Positions 23,523 through 34,562 of a stretch of 64,000 bases of DNA are shown one piece after another. The position numbers and the translations under genes were made by a program. Each line of letters opens with the position of its first letter. The first letter of the stretch is position 1. A model generated the notes under the pieces. It saw only the letters and a list, made by a program, of their open reading frames with translations. It did no database searches and was not told the origin of the DNA. The stretch is from Persicaria tinctoria. Lineage: Eukaryota > Streptophyta > Magnoliopsida > Caryophyllales > Polygonaceae. The stretch is from contig JBANSL010000007.1 in assembly GCA_037127255.1 (NCBI GenBank), forward strand, positions 66,061,538 through 66,125,537. Direction: 5' to 3'.

Positions 23523-26500
23523 TGTAACGGCCCAGAATTATGATTTCCGGGTTACGTTTTAAGGGATAAAACCCCTTGTTCGGATCTTGCAATCCAGGTA
23601 CGGGTCGAGGTTTCAAGCTCATCTTAAGATTAGTACAAAGAGGGAATTCAAACCCTAAAAACCTCGAAGGGTCGTTGGGTACCCTTAACTTGTCCTAAGA
23701 CTATGTCGCGGAATCCATTTCAAACGAAAGTAAAGCGGAAGTAAAGTAAATATATAAGTGCCACGGCAGAGCCGGTCAAAACCAAATTATGAGTGGGTAA
23801 TTACCATTTTACTAAGTTAGGATATTAGCCAGATTCTTCAATTCGCCAAAAGGAAACCCCGTCATATAGACATCGAGCACTCAAAATCTGCAGAAAATGC
23901 CTAAAAAAAGAACGGGGAAAGGAGTCAGATCGAGCCACTCATGCGGGACCGGCAGTCCTCGCTGAGGCCACATAGTATGTGCTATACCTAATAAAGATGC
24001 TCTAATGCAGTACGAAAGTCAAACACACTAGCATGCTCCTAGTTATAACAATGTGTAAAAATACTGTAAAGGGCCCAAGACAATGCCAAGTGGCATATCC
24101 CTCTCCTACCTCCACCCCCTTCTGATAGGGCGGAGACTGGCCAGCTCGTGAATGCATTCCATCATAATCGGGCGGCACGCATGCCTAACCCGCTCCACAA
24201 TAAAGCCCGCAGGCATCTCATAATATAAGGAAGTTCATGACTTGATTGACTCAGGGTACCCGATGAGGCTGGGCTACCCTATGACCCTAGCAAAGACTCT
24301 AGGACTATCACAGATAACGGTCGTTCTGTTTCAAACGCATAAAGTAAGCAGATGCTCATTCAATTAGTGCAACCTAAACAGGATACTACATGGCATGCTT
24401 TTATGCATATGCAACACCTAACATAAAATGCAACAACATGCATGAATGTCCAACCTGAGTAAGCCCCCTAGGGAACTTACCTGAAATGCCGAACAGCAAA
24501 AGATAACGCAAGAGGAGTCCAACAAGCAACAATCACCTAAAAATTATACAGATATGCATAAGTCTATCTAAAACACAAAGGCGCCCCTAACTATCACACA
24601 TAACTTCACATATATCATTTTCAATCATTCTGTCTTATCTAATCATATATCATTCCATGTTCATATCATCTCAATATCTCATCCATCATCTCATTTTATT
24701 ATTATTTCAAGACAAATCCGACAAGGTTAGTATATTTCCAAAATCCTCGTTTTAGTTTTATTAAATCAATTCTCCATTCATCAAAACAAATTTCAACCTT
24801 GAAACCTTTTCCGAATATCTCAAAAAAAATCCAAGTATCATAAGGTTATATTTCATTTTCTTTTAATCACCGTAATATTATATCTTTAATCCCAAAATAA
24901 TACTTGTATTTCAAATCTCAAAGACTATTATTAAATACCATTTAATAAACACCTTCATAAATATCTCCAAATCTCTTAAAAAAATCCCAGCCATTTTATT
25001 TTATAAAAATCAACCTCTTTTAAAATTACCAAAACCGCCCTTTAATTTATAAAGATTACAACCCGACCCTCTTCTTGTTTTTAACCTCCCAAAACCGAAC
25101 CCATCCTGTAAAAACAGACCCAACACTTTTGATTTTAAAGCAATCGGATGTGTTGTGGCCCAAAAATCTGGCCCAAAAGATTTGATTTCGCTTTGTAAAA
25201 CTTAGGCCCAATACTACCCTCTCTAACCTCTCATTCTATTCTGTAAAATGAGCAGAAGGTTTCTTTTAAAAAAAAGGGAGGGCCCACGCCTATGTGGCAA
25301 ATGATATGGCAAGAGGGGCCCGCCAGGTAAGAGGAATGGGGAGGTGGAGACTGAACACTGTTCATCTCCATCTTCATCTCCCTATGTTCGGAATCAGAAC
25401 GGGAAGAAGGAGATGAAGGGCGGCTTGCCGGCGTCAATCCCGGACTCCGACTTCAACCCCGACCACGACACCAACAAAACAGGCACACACACAACAAGAA
25501 AGGGAAAGAAGAAGGAGGAAGGAAGAAGGCTCACGAGGGGCGGTTTCGTCTCGCCGGAAACTGAGCTCAGGGAGGCGCGTCCGGGTGCGTCGAGGCCGAG
25601 TCTTTGAGTGATAATGCCTGGAAGAGATGGGGAAGGCTAAAGGCGGAACCTTGCTCAGTTTGGAAGTGAAGAGAGGGAGAGAACGAAGCTTACCGAATTT
25701 TAAACCGAAAACAAGGAAAGGAAGGCGTCGGGGCTCGCTCTCGGCCTTCGGGCTCCTCTGGGCGGCGCTGCTGCCGCTCGGGGCGTCGAGGGGACGAGCT
25801 ACGAGGGAGGTTCGAGTCCAGGTGCTGGCTCAACTCAAGGGAATGGAGGTGGGTGTGTTTTTGGGCTGGTTTCGAAAAGAAATAGGGGAATGGGAGCTCT
25901 GCTGCTCGGCGAACACAGGAGGTGGATCTGGTGGTTGAAGAAGAAGAAGGGGTGATGGTAGTGGTGGTAACTTGCCCAGAAAAAGGGGAGGAACGAAGAG
26001 GAAGGGAGAAAAAAGGATAAAGCTTGTGCCTTGGGGTTTGAATCAAGGAACACAGAGAGCTGGTATTTGTTTTGAATTGAACAGATGGAGTATTGGGCTA
26101 ATCTGAAATCGCAATAGAGGAGGGAGTAGGGTTGCGTCTGAGCTGGTCAGAGTCAGAGGAACTACACAAGGGTAGGAGCTAGGAACGAGACAACGGAGGT
26201 CTTGGTCCCTTTTTGCTTGTTTGCTTTTGCTTCTGAATGAATCAGGGAGAAGAGGCAGAAAGGGGAGAGGATGAAGACAAGAGTGAAGTGGTCCAAGACC
26301 CCAAATTCAAAATACCCAAAAATAGTTTTCCGAAACCCGTTCATTCGAGCTTATCCCGACTCAAACAAAGTAACGTTTTAAAATCAAGACGATACCAGTG
26401 ACGGAAGGAATTTTCGAATCCCGAGATGAAAGACGGATTCGATCTTTGAATTTAAAATTTGGGTCGGAATTCATTTTTAATTTCCTTTTTCCAAAAATTA

Positions 26501-26525
26501 ATATTTTAAAATCCGGGCTTTTACA
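23523..26525 (-). repeat. 5' LTR of the LARD-like element (uninterrupted)
   Basis: A 3003-bp LTR from TGTAACGGCCCAG to GGGCTTTTACA. Near 24610 it preserves the unoccupied form TTCACATATATCATTTTC of the Tekay target. Divergence from the split partner is visibly greater than between the two Tekay LTRs, which agrees with the nesting order. Confidence 0.88.
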
Positions 26526-26657
26526 ACGAGTAAGATCACATTTTTAAGCTCAGGTAAAAAATTAGGCTCGACTCGAGCTCGTTCATATCTTAAATGAACT
26601 GAATATGAACAATCAATACTCGGCTTGTTCGGCTCAAATAACATCCCTACTCCCGAG

Positions 26658-28175
26658 AAGCGCCATTGGTTAATGTCATAGACTCGATGGTTTACGCATC
26701 TGTGCATTCAAGACTTACTCGCACATTGTCAACACCCTCATTAGCAAATTAAACTCTTATGCCCAGCCAAGAGGCAAGCAGACACTACATATAAAAAAAG
26801 TTGAAATCAAAAGGTGTGATATTAAAAAATGTCTTCAACTCCTCATATGCCCGAGCGTGACTTTCCACAGAGGATATGTAGGAACCACAAACATCGTTCC
26901 ACTAGCGATTTGTCGAAGTTAGAAGGTGGCAATCGGGCTGATCTGGTTGAGATCAGGTATACCCATTTGGATTCTGTCATACATATCAGGTCATATGTCG
27001 GGTGTATTGTATGTTCGATCCGGTCGGGTAAGTTTTTGAGTTGCGTAAGTTTTGGTCAAATGGATTTCGGGTTGGGTCGGGTTCGTGTTGGGTAAAGTCT
27101 AGCAACATTAAGTTTTATTATAAAAAGATGATTATTTTTTATTTATCTTAATTATTGATTACTACGTATTAAACTTCAATTATTTAGTTATTTTAGGTCT
27201 CGTTATACGTAATTCACGATATTCACGTGTTTAAAAATAAGAAAATTAAAGTAATTATAAGGATGAATCGGGTCTTGTTTGGGTCGGGTCAATGTCAGGT
27301 CGGGTTTGTCTATGTTCGTGTCTATTCAGGTATCGGGTCAAAATGAGTCGAGCTCGAGTTGTGCATGACACTAAATTTTCGGGTTTTAGTCAGGTCTGGG
27401 TTCAGGTGGGTCGGCTATGATTATGTTAGCTCTAGTCAAAGTAGTGCTCCTAGGGATAGATATATTCACCATAATCCTCAAAAGCACATGGGTTAGCAAT
27501 TTCTCACTCAAGAGCCACATAAAACTGCTTTGGACTTGGTTCCTCGATAGGCGAGTCGGAGATGGTTTATACGGATGGATTAGGAGCCAAAACACATGGA
27601 ATCTCATGTGTCGAGCCATGAGACTCCATGTCAAGGAGCATCGGACTCTCTCATCCAACATCAACTAAACCATCATTGTATGTGTATTGGCTTACTTCAG
27701 CAGCTTGAGGATTGAATGTTTACTCTGTTGCCATCTCACTTGTTGGTTGAGCGAGTTGGTTCAATTCTCTCTCAATTTGCTTCATTTTCTTCTCCCATAA
27801 GACCTTGTGTGCATCCTCCATCTTCTGCTCTACTTGGTGACCTAGGTAGCAGAAAAGATCTCACCGCTCTGACATTCCTAACCTTGCAAGGCCTATGTAA
27901 CTCATGTATTCAACAAGGTCTCGTGTCTTAGGAGTATGCCCTCAAGAACAAATCAACTACATCTTCCAAACTATCTTGGAAACCTCGTGCATAGCCAACG
28001 TCTACTACCATTTGCACTCTTGTAAGATATTGTTGAAAATTCTCATCCTAAAAATGCCATAACTTCAACTTCATCTTGAATGTTTAGTAGATAAGGTGTT
28101 GCGAACCATAAGATAGGCTTACAACGGGTTAGCTATATACAAAAATCAATAAACACACAACAAAGAAATAAACTT
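26658..28175 (-). repeat. Athila/Tat-like internal remnant without coding sequence
   Basis: Continues the sequence interrupted at 3437. No gag or pol motif is visible on either strand. 26920-27420 is rich in GGGTCGGGT/CAGGTCGGG words and may be a degraded hAT-type insertion without clear ends. Only about 1.8 kb separates the primer-binding site at 28176 from the 3' region at 3130, so the coding region has been lost or was never there. Confidence 0.45.
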
Positions 28176-28197
28176 GATTCCCCGTTAAAGGCGCCAA
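28176..28197 (-). promoter_or_regulatory. Degenerate tRNA-Asp-type primer-binding site
   Basis: The minus strand reads TTGGCGCCTTTAACGGGGA, close to the TGGCGCCGTTGCCGGGGA site used by Athila/Tat-type plant elements. It lies next to an LTR-like edge TGTCGAGGAG at 28201. Confidence 0.55.
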
Positions 28198-28200
28198 ATT

Positions 28201-28541
28201 TGTCGAGGAGAAAAGCCATCGTTTTCCCTATCAAAGTAAACTCAAACTTACAAACAAGTATAATAGGTAAGTAAGAGGCCGATCCCACGGAAAAACAAGT
28301 ATTTCACGCAATGTGTATTTATCAATTAGGAGAAGAATGGAGGTTTTTTTTTATGGAAACTAAGAAATCAACTATAAAAAAAAGTTAATGGGGAATAATA
28401 TTATAGAGATAGTTTCCCCTACGAATTCTCAACATTGGTTGGTTTACTCGATTATTGAATCTCCTTCTAGTTACTTATTTCTTGTCGATTATTCTTGATA
28501 TTGGTTTGAATAGATTATTAGCCTAAGAAGTCTTATTAATC
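28201..28541 (-). repeat. LTR-like sequence left of CACTA-1
   Basis: Begins TGTCGAGGAG beside the primer-binding site. It contains GGCCGATCCCACGG, the minus form of the CGTGGGATCGGCC word near the ends of Athila/Tat LTRs. Interrupted at 28541 by CACTA-1 and continuing at 32093. Confidence 0.5.
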
Positions 28542-28553
28542 CACTACTAGAAA

Positions 28554-28866
28554 TTTGTTATTTAACATCGGGTAATAGCCGATGTCTTTCAAAAAAAAAT
28601 CGATGTCTATGTGGGGGATGTAAAAAGTCAAAAGTTTTTCACATCGGCCAGAACCCAATGTCTTTGTATGTTATAACATCGTTTATATTTTTAAATCCGA
28701 TGTCTTTGTTATCATATAACATCGATTGTAAAATATAACTGATTTTATAACATACAAAGACATCAGGTTCTGGCCGATGTGAAAAACTTTTGACTTTTAA
28801 CATCCCCCACATAGACGTCGATTTTTTTTTTGGAAGACATCGGCTATTACCCGATGTTAAATGACA
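28554..28866. repeat. Long inverted repeat in the CACTA-1 left subterminal region
   Basis: The arm at about 28554-28680 (TTAACATCGGGTAATAGCC ...) is matched in reverse complement by about 28748-28866 (... GGCTATTACCCGATGTTAA), with few differences. The outer right edge AAATGACATATTTGC resembles a degraded copy of the element terminus, so the terminal region seems duplicated in inverted orientation. Confidence 0.8.
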
Positions 28867-28891
28867 TATTTGCGGTTTTTTTTAATTATCG

Positions 28892-28962
28892 TAGCCTATG
28901 CGGGATTTGAACCCGCATTTTTGTGTTTGAACACAACGCTCTACCATTTCAGCTAATAGGCT
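28892..28962 (-). tRNA. tRNA-like sequence or tRNA pseudogene inside CACTA-1
   Basis: The minus strand folds with a perfect 7-bp acceptor stem (AGCCTAT with ATAGGCT). The A-box-like TAGCTGAAATGG, a 5-bp T stem and the B box GGTTCAAATCC are all present. The anticodon arm TTGTG-TTCAAA-CACAA has only six loop bases, one fewer than normal, so no anticodon can be assigned safely. It could be a decayed tRNA captured by the transposon or a tRNA-derived SINE head. Confidence 0.5.
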
Positions 28963-30637
28963 TTAAATTAGATAGAATGTTTGTTACATAATACCAAAAA
29001 GAGCATGTGAGGGTATGTAGCTTGCAAACTAGCTAGAAACATATTCCTTCACCTTTTCAAGCCTCTGCTTCTTATTTATCTTGGAGGTAATCATCCAATA
29101 GCTTTCGTAATTGAAACAAAGTTTCATCACATATGGCAATATGGGCACAAAAAGCTACCAAATTCATAAAAGTAAACAGACACCATTTCTACCAATCCAC
29201 ACTATATGCACAACTTCACGACATATCTCATGAAGAACGAAATGAGGTGTGAATATTATTACGTACAGATGATATTTGGAGGATACTGAGGAGCGTTCTA
29301 ACGGTTGTATAAGAATGTAGTGTATCTAATCTATCTTCTTCTTGCCTTATACTGGAGTATGCACTGGCAATGTACTCCTATAGATCTCTAGGAACAGTAG
29401 GGGAAACTTTTCTTGCAGCTGAAATGTATGCCCTGTTATTGTTAAGAACACGAAAGTTAGAATGACTGTTACTCCAGATGATCTTCTCAAAATTTGTACA
29501 GGTCATAAGTTGCCAATGCTCAGTAATAAGATGAGAAGGTGTGAGAAAAAAATGACCAGGAGTCACTAAAACGAAAGCATGTCTAGTAAATCCAATGGCA
29601 TCTATCAAAGTGAAAAAATTACGTGAAAAATGACCAGGAGTCACTAAAACGAAAGCAGGAGTCACTACTGGGTATTGACAAGATGGAAGAAGAGTTGTAT
29701 GCCATATTGTCATAACAAACAAATCTAATTTATAATTTTTTGCAGAAAAGTGTAGCATCGTTACCAATGATAGTGATCCTTAATGTGTCAAGTGGGTCAA
29801 CCAGTGCTTCCAATCGGGACTGAGAAACACTAGGTCGATATAAATTGTCAATGAAAGACTCTCCGAGATCAATGAATACAATTTTTGTTCCGGTAACAGT
29901 GACGAAGAAAATAGAAATTAGTAAGCAACTGTATAATAGAAGAGCAAAAATTTCACAAGCACGAAAGAAAATAACACAACGAAGACAAGAAAACGGAGGA
30001 AGAACCGCAGCAGTACACATTAAATCAGAGTATCAATTCACATTCGTGTGGGCATAAAGAAACACAATGCAACACTAACTAGTATATTCACAAATTCGGT
30101 CAATAGCTGCATTCAGATCTTGTCTGCTTCCATCTAAAGCAGTTTTCTGGCTGAAGCTCTTCGACCTGTCTTCTAAGAGCTCTCTCTGAAGATATAAATT
30201 TCAGAAAGTAATCAATCAATCATCTCTATATGTGTATGTATGCTATAGTGAATAGAGAAGTTATGAAGGATCACTATCATTGTAACTTCATCAATAATGA
30301 TTTGAACGCCGAATTTGAAGAAATATCACAAATCCTGCATTTCCCAGTAGTTGACGAAACAACACATACAATAAGCCGATCTGCTAAACACAAGTCTCAG
30401 TAATTTCAAAATATCCCCCACCGACAGAGTAATAAACGAAAAGTTCAAATTTCAAAAGTCACAAAAACCCTAAAGAAACCCACAAATCCTGCATTTCCCC
30501 CAAAAATTGAACCTCGTTGCTCGTGAGAGTGGTAGTAAGGACTCGGAACTACAAATGATGAAAATTAGTAGAAAAGGGTGAATGAAAGTAAGATCTAAAG
30601 CAAATGCAACGAAATTACAAGCAGGAGAGGGAGCTAG
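28963..30637 (-). other. CACTA-1 interior with exon-like pieces
   Basis: No intact gene. On the minus strand an exon-like block at about 30080-30186 is preceded by TTATATCTTCAG and reads ELLEDRSKSFSQKT. It keeps an open frame for about 35 codons to a possible GT donor. I do not recognise the protein. A repeated word GACCAGGAGTCACTAAAACG occurs at about 29555 and 29630. Confidence 0.35.
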
Positions 30638-30645
30638 GGAGGTAC

Positions 30646-31498
30646 TAGGGCTGATCATCGGCTTAAAACCGAGCCGAACCGGGTCAAACCGAACCGAACC
30701 GAAAACCGAAATCCCAAAAAAATCAAACCGAAAACCGAACCTAAACTAATAGGTTTGGTTCGGTTTTCAGTCGGTTAGGTTTTGGCTCGGTTCGGTTTTG
30801 AACCGAATAAACCGATTCCAACCCAGTAGCTATAATTCCATTACTCCCTGTGCTTTTCCTGGTAACCTGTAGCCGAATTGGGCTCGATCAATTTTGATCA
30901 ATTTGTTGTTTCCTAATGTAAAAGTCAAATCTAATGTCCAGTACTTGCAAATTGAACAACAAACTTCAATCAATTTGAATAAAATTGGAAGAATGCGTGA
31001 GATTGGGGGAGAAGACTGAAGAGGAATTGAGGTTGAGGGTCGGAAGAAGATAGAAGCCAAGAAGGAGAGACGAGGGAGGATGGGGGCTCATGGGCTGGTA
31101 GCCGACCACTTCGCCAACGCTTGGAATAGAACGACGAGACTGAAGTGATGATTGATAGTCTGGAGTGGACATCCAACTCACGGAGACGGCGGTGGCGAAC
31201 TGTGCTGCTGCTGCGAGGAGTGCGAACGAGGAAGGCAAAATAAGAAACAGACGAACAGCCAGTAGGGTTGCAACTTTGCCTTTATAGTTAACATATAAAA
31301 TACATATAATACAAATTATAAAATCAGTTTCGGTTTTTTCCGGTTTAACCGAACCGAACACAAACCGAACCGAAAACCGAAATTGAAAATTTCTTGAACC
31401 GAAAACCTAAACCGAAATACCTCGGTTCGGTTTGGTTCCGGTTTGATCGGTTCGGTTCGGTTGAAAAATCGGTTTGAACCGAATTCTGATCAGCCCTA
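30646..31498. mobile_element. hAT element nested in CACTA-1
   Basis: The 8-bp TSD GGAGGTAC lies at 30638-30645 and 31499-31506. The ends are TAGGGCTGATCA on the left and, on the complement, TAGGGCTGATCA on the right. Both arms are packed with AACCGAACC / GGTTCGGTT words. The middle (about 30830-31260) is different in composition; its minus frame contains FALLAAAAQFATAVSVSW. No transposase is visible. It sits in what looks like an intron of the captured gene to its right. Confidence 0.88.
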
Positions 31499-31506
31499 GG
31501 AGGTAC

Positions 31507-31620
31507 TCGGTTGCGACGGCGCTCGACGGCGATGGAGAAGGCGAAGGCGACCAAACAGAGAACCACCACGAGGAGGTAGACCAAAGTGGAACCTCTTCCT
31601 TCTCTCATCTTCTTCTTCAT
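31507..31620 (-). pseudogene. Captured first exon resembling a DUF1218 membrane protein
   Basis: The minus strand opens with MKKKMREGRGSTLVYLL and continues through a hydrophobic helix to AVERRRNR, then a GTACCT donor-like site at the hAT TSD. An N-terminal helix followed by AxERRR is the signature I associate with plant DUF1218 proteins, small membrane proteins some of which affect cell-wall lignin. Later exons with the family's cysteines are not visible, so this is a fragment carried by CACTA-1. Upstream (31620-31860) is a CT-rich 5'UTR-like stretch. Confidence 0.45.
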
Positions 31621-32092
31621 CTGCCACGAAACAATTCCACAAGGTAAACCCTAAATCGGGCGTGTATGGGTTTAGATCTAAGAAGGAAGAACGGATCTGG
31701 GCGGATTTGCGAAGGGAGGTGGTGGGAGGAGGAGGTGGAGTGAATCACCGGCGAGACGGAGGTGGATTTGCGAAGGGAGTGGCAGGAGGAGGATCGAGGT
31801 GGAGCGAGCTCAGGGAGAGGTTTTGCAAATGAAGAATGAAGAAAGTATCGCCTTCTAAAATTGTACAGATATTTGTTTAACCGGGTGTTCAAATGAATTC
31901 AAGTTTAGTTCCGCGCCTTCTAAATTTTTTTTAAGACACATATTTAACATCGGTCAATTAAATAGGACGATGTCTATACTTTTATTTACATCGCAAATTT
32001 AAAAACTGATGTTAAAAAACTGTTTAACATGGCAGGTTTTTCTGACCGATGTTAATGAGCCGATGTTAAATAGCAGAATTCTAGTAGTGATC

Positions 32093-32206
32093 TCTTACAC
32101 TCCTATGCAATCTACACCAGGGAAAGATGTTAAAAAAGGAGTACAACAAAGTCCTAATATCCTTAACATATATGATCATGCACATTTAGGTAGTGTTAAT
32201 ATAGGC
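32093..32206 (-). repeat. LTR-like remnant right of CACTA-1
   Basis: Continues the sequence cut at 28541 (TSD ATC). No coding frame. The boundary with the plus-strand LTR-like sequence at about 32207 is not resolved. Confidence 0.35.
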
Positions 32207-33604
32207 ATTTAGATGTGTTTAGGTAGGGTAAAATGCATGAGTTTAGAGTAGTTTTCATGTTTTCATTACATATCAATTAGAGTCGGAATCTACGAGATTT
32301 GTGCATGATTTCAGGTGATTGTAAAGAGGTAAACCTAAGCTCGAGCCAATGTTGGAAGATTGGACGAGAATAGAAGAGCACGAGAGCCGAGGAGAGGAGC
32401 TAAACATGTAAAAGATTGGAGCTGTCCAAGCTGGCGACGCTGCACTAAAACAAATCGTACGAAGGCTGTATTTATCGGATCGGGGCATACTTATACTTGT
32501 TGGAAAGAGGATTCGAAGACCTACAACTTTCATGTTTATGACTTTTCCAAATTCAGCCTTGAAAACAGCTAAATCGGGACTTCAAATGTGGCTGATGAAT
32601 ATAACTCGGGCTTGGCAACTAACTTGGCCGAGTTCTTTGTCTCCACCCGAGTTATTGAGCTTGGCCAAGCCGGATTGGGCCATATTTTGGGCTGAGTTTA
32701 ATTAGCATGTTATTATTATTGGGGAGAATAATTAGGGTTTTGGGGAGGAGAGAGACGGAATTGATCAGACATTGTTTTCACGTTGAAATTAGTTTTAGGT
32801 TTTCTTTTGAAGCATGAACCGCTAAACTCCTTTGCTTAGGGAGATCAATCGAAGCTTCAGGTTTGCAATTTTATTGTGAGATTTCTATTTCTTAATACTC
32901 CTCTTTGAATGTTATTGATTCTCTGCGCTGAATATTTAGGGTTTTCATGAATTTCCGTTAGTCTAATGAACTGATGTCTTTTCATGATAATCTATTGCTA
33001 GATATAGGTAATTACTGGTTGAGTTATCTATGTTCTTGAGTAGCAAAGTATAAATCTCTGAAACTGGTTGATTTAGGGATTTGTATAGAGAATTGATTTG
33101 CAATTGATGCAATAACTGGTTGTGCGCGTCGATTGTCTTTGTTGATTTCCTTTAGACTTCATCGATTGTTGAATTGAATCTTGATAGTTTCAAGATTGTT
33201 TGATAATTAGGGTTTTCAGGGTCTGGTTGTCCTGTTAACTAAATTTGATAAGGAATTGGATTCAAAAGACCCAGTCTTTCCACAACAAAGTATTCAAGAG
33301 GAAGTTATCTATTTGATTTCAATGATCAATGAATAAAAACCTGAGTGCTGAGATTGACTGACTTGAGCTATTCTCTCATATTCATTCATTCAATCTGTTT
33401 TATTTTATTGTTTTGCTTACTTTCGCATTCTTAGTTAGTTTAAACCATCACAAATCCCCCCTCCTTGTTTCTTGTTCTTGTCGACACACTAGACTTGCAT
33501 ACAAATCGTTGACTCTCTGTGGGATCGACCCGTACTTGTCAAACTACATTAGTTAGGTTAGTCGGATTTATTTGATAGGATTTAAGGCGACTGAAAATCC
33601 TCTG
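32207..33604 (+). repeat. LTR-like remnant, plus strand
   Basis: Contains GAGTCGGAATCTACG followed by ATTTCAGG, a word pair shared with the minus-strand remnant at 39139-40590. Near its end it has TGTGGGATCGACCCGTACTTG, resembling Athila/Tat LTR 3' ends and the opposite-strand copy at 28201-28340. It ends about CCTCTGTCA (33604). No coding frame is supported. Confidence 0.5.
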
Positions 33605-33649
33605 TCAATATAGGCAACACCAAGCACTGGTACAAAAAAACCCTTACAC

Positions 33650-34215
33650 AACGGTTATTTTACAAAACGCACAACGGTTTTGGAACCGTTGCATCAGCCC
33701 GTGTGGTTTTTGAAAATGCAACGGTTGGGTTTATCACAACGGTTCACTTAGACAACGGTTATAACCGTTGTGATAGATTCCGGATAACCGTTGTCTATGC
33801 ACCTCCAAAATTTGTTCCGAATCATATTAAGCGGTTCTAACCGTTGTATAAGGTCAATATAACCGTTGTCTCGAGTTAGGATATCCGGTTTTAACCGTTG
33901 TCTAATCACATTCTAACTGTTGTCTAAGGAGATTGTAATTGTTGTCTATGTACATGTCAACCGTTGTCTAAGACAAATGCAACCGTTGTATAAGTATATT
34001 GAAACCGTTGTCTAAGTAACTTTCACCGTTGTCTAAATAACTTTCAACCGTTGTCTAAGTAAATTTCAACCGTTGTCTAAACATTGTAGTAATGTTGTCT
34101 AAGTATATTGTAATCGTTGTTTATGTATGTTCTAACCGTTGATTAAGCAATTATTAATCGTTGTCTATGTTCCTTTGAACCGTTGTCTATATAATCGTTA
34201 ACTGTTGTCTAAATT
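33650..34215. repeat. CACTA-2 left subterminal repeats
   Basis: The word AACCGTTGTCTAAG or a close variant recurs about every 25-30 bases, with inverted CAACGGTT copies near the terminus. In CACTA elements such arrays bind the transposase subunit. Confidence 0.85.
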
Positions 34216-34471
34216 CCTAGTTTAATTACCTAGGTAACTATTTAATCCCTTGCCTTTTCCATTTCACTATAAAAATTCACAATGACACAATTCCACCACA
34301 ACCACACAAAGAAACAAAACCACAAGAAAAATAATCTTACAATTAAATGTACAATTCTCTTACATACCTATGGTAGGCATCAAGGAGGATGATTACCATG
34401 CAAGTTGGTAATGAACAATTCCATCAGAATAAATTCTTTCATAAACAAAAATTTATACATCGCTAAGGTAC

Positions 34472-34562
34472 CCTGAGCTAAGCTGACTTCTTGGTTCAAC
34501 TGCTTCTGTAGTAGTAACATCTCTTGATAAAATAATTCATCATCTCCTTCAGCAAAGTTAGG
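34472..34562 (-). pseudogene. Captured exon-like block D of an unrecognised gene
   Basis: An acceptor TTAATGCAG precedes an open 91-base block reading PNFAEGDDELFYQEML, then a leucine- and glutamine-rich stretch ending at a GTACCT donor-like site. It is in the same orientation as the exons at 35593, about 36090 and 36865. The protein family is not recognised. Confidence 0.45.

Larger units (their letters stand above)
3722..26525 (-). mobile_element. Large non-coding LTR retrotransposon (LARD-like), minus strand
   Basis: LTRs of about 3.0 kb begin TGTAACGGCCCAG and end GGGCTTTTACA in plus-strand order. The left copy (3722-4815 plus 15953-17862) is split by the Tekay element; the right copy is 23523-26525. 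The primer-binding site (23507-23518) and polypurine tract (17863-17876) fix the orientation as minus. Target-site duplications are CCGAG (3717-3721) and ACGAG (26526-26530), one mismatch. The 5.66-kb interior has no frame over about 80 codons and no gag or pol motif. Without the nested element the length is about 11.7 kb. It probably depends on a Tekay-type partner. Confidence 0.85.
3446..26649. mobile_element. hAT-type element split by nested LTR retrotransposons
   Basis: The 8-bp TSD CTCCCGAG lies at 3438-3445 and 26650-26657. The left end TAGGGGTGTTATATGA and the complement of the right end TAGGGATGTTATTTGA differ at two positions. Removing the nested 3722-26525 insertion leaves about 400 bp (3446-3721 plus 26526-26649), a MITE-sized non-autonomous element rich in CTCGAAT/GAGCTCG words. 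No transposase is visible. Confidence 0.8.
28542..32089. mobile_element. CACTA-1, non-autonomous CACTA/En-Spm element
   Basis: The ends are CACTACTAGAAATTTG and, on the complement, CACTACTAGAATTCTG, with a 3-bp TSD ATC at 28539-28541 and 32090-32092. Subterminal regions repeat TAACATCGG / CCGATGTTA. No TNP2-type transposase is visible. Cargo: a large hairpin, a tRNA-like sequence, a DUF1218-like exon and a nested hAT element. Confidence 0.88.

Noticed and set aside
26920..27440. Complete hAT MITE with GGGTCGGGT words
   Set aside because: No matching terminal inverted repeats or 8-bp duplication could be found.
29730..30020. Membrane-like 96-codon frame on the minus strand in CACTA-1
   Set aside because: No recognised motif and no clear splice context; could be chance in a transposon interior.
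33740..34215. Regularly spaced AACCGTTGTCTAAG repeats, possibly CRISPR-like
   Set aside because: Eukaryotic context, degenerate units, no constant repeat/spacer length; they are CACTA subterminal repeats.
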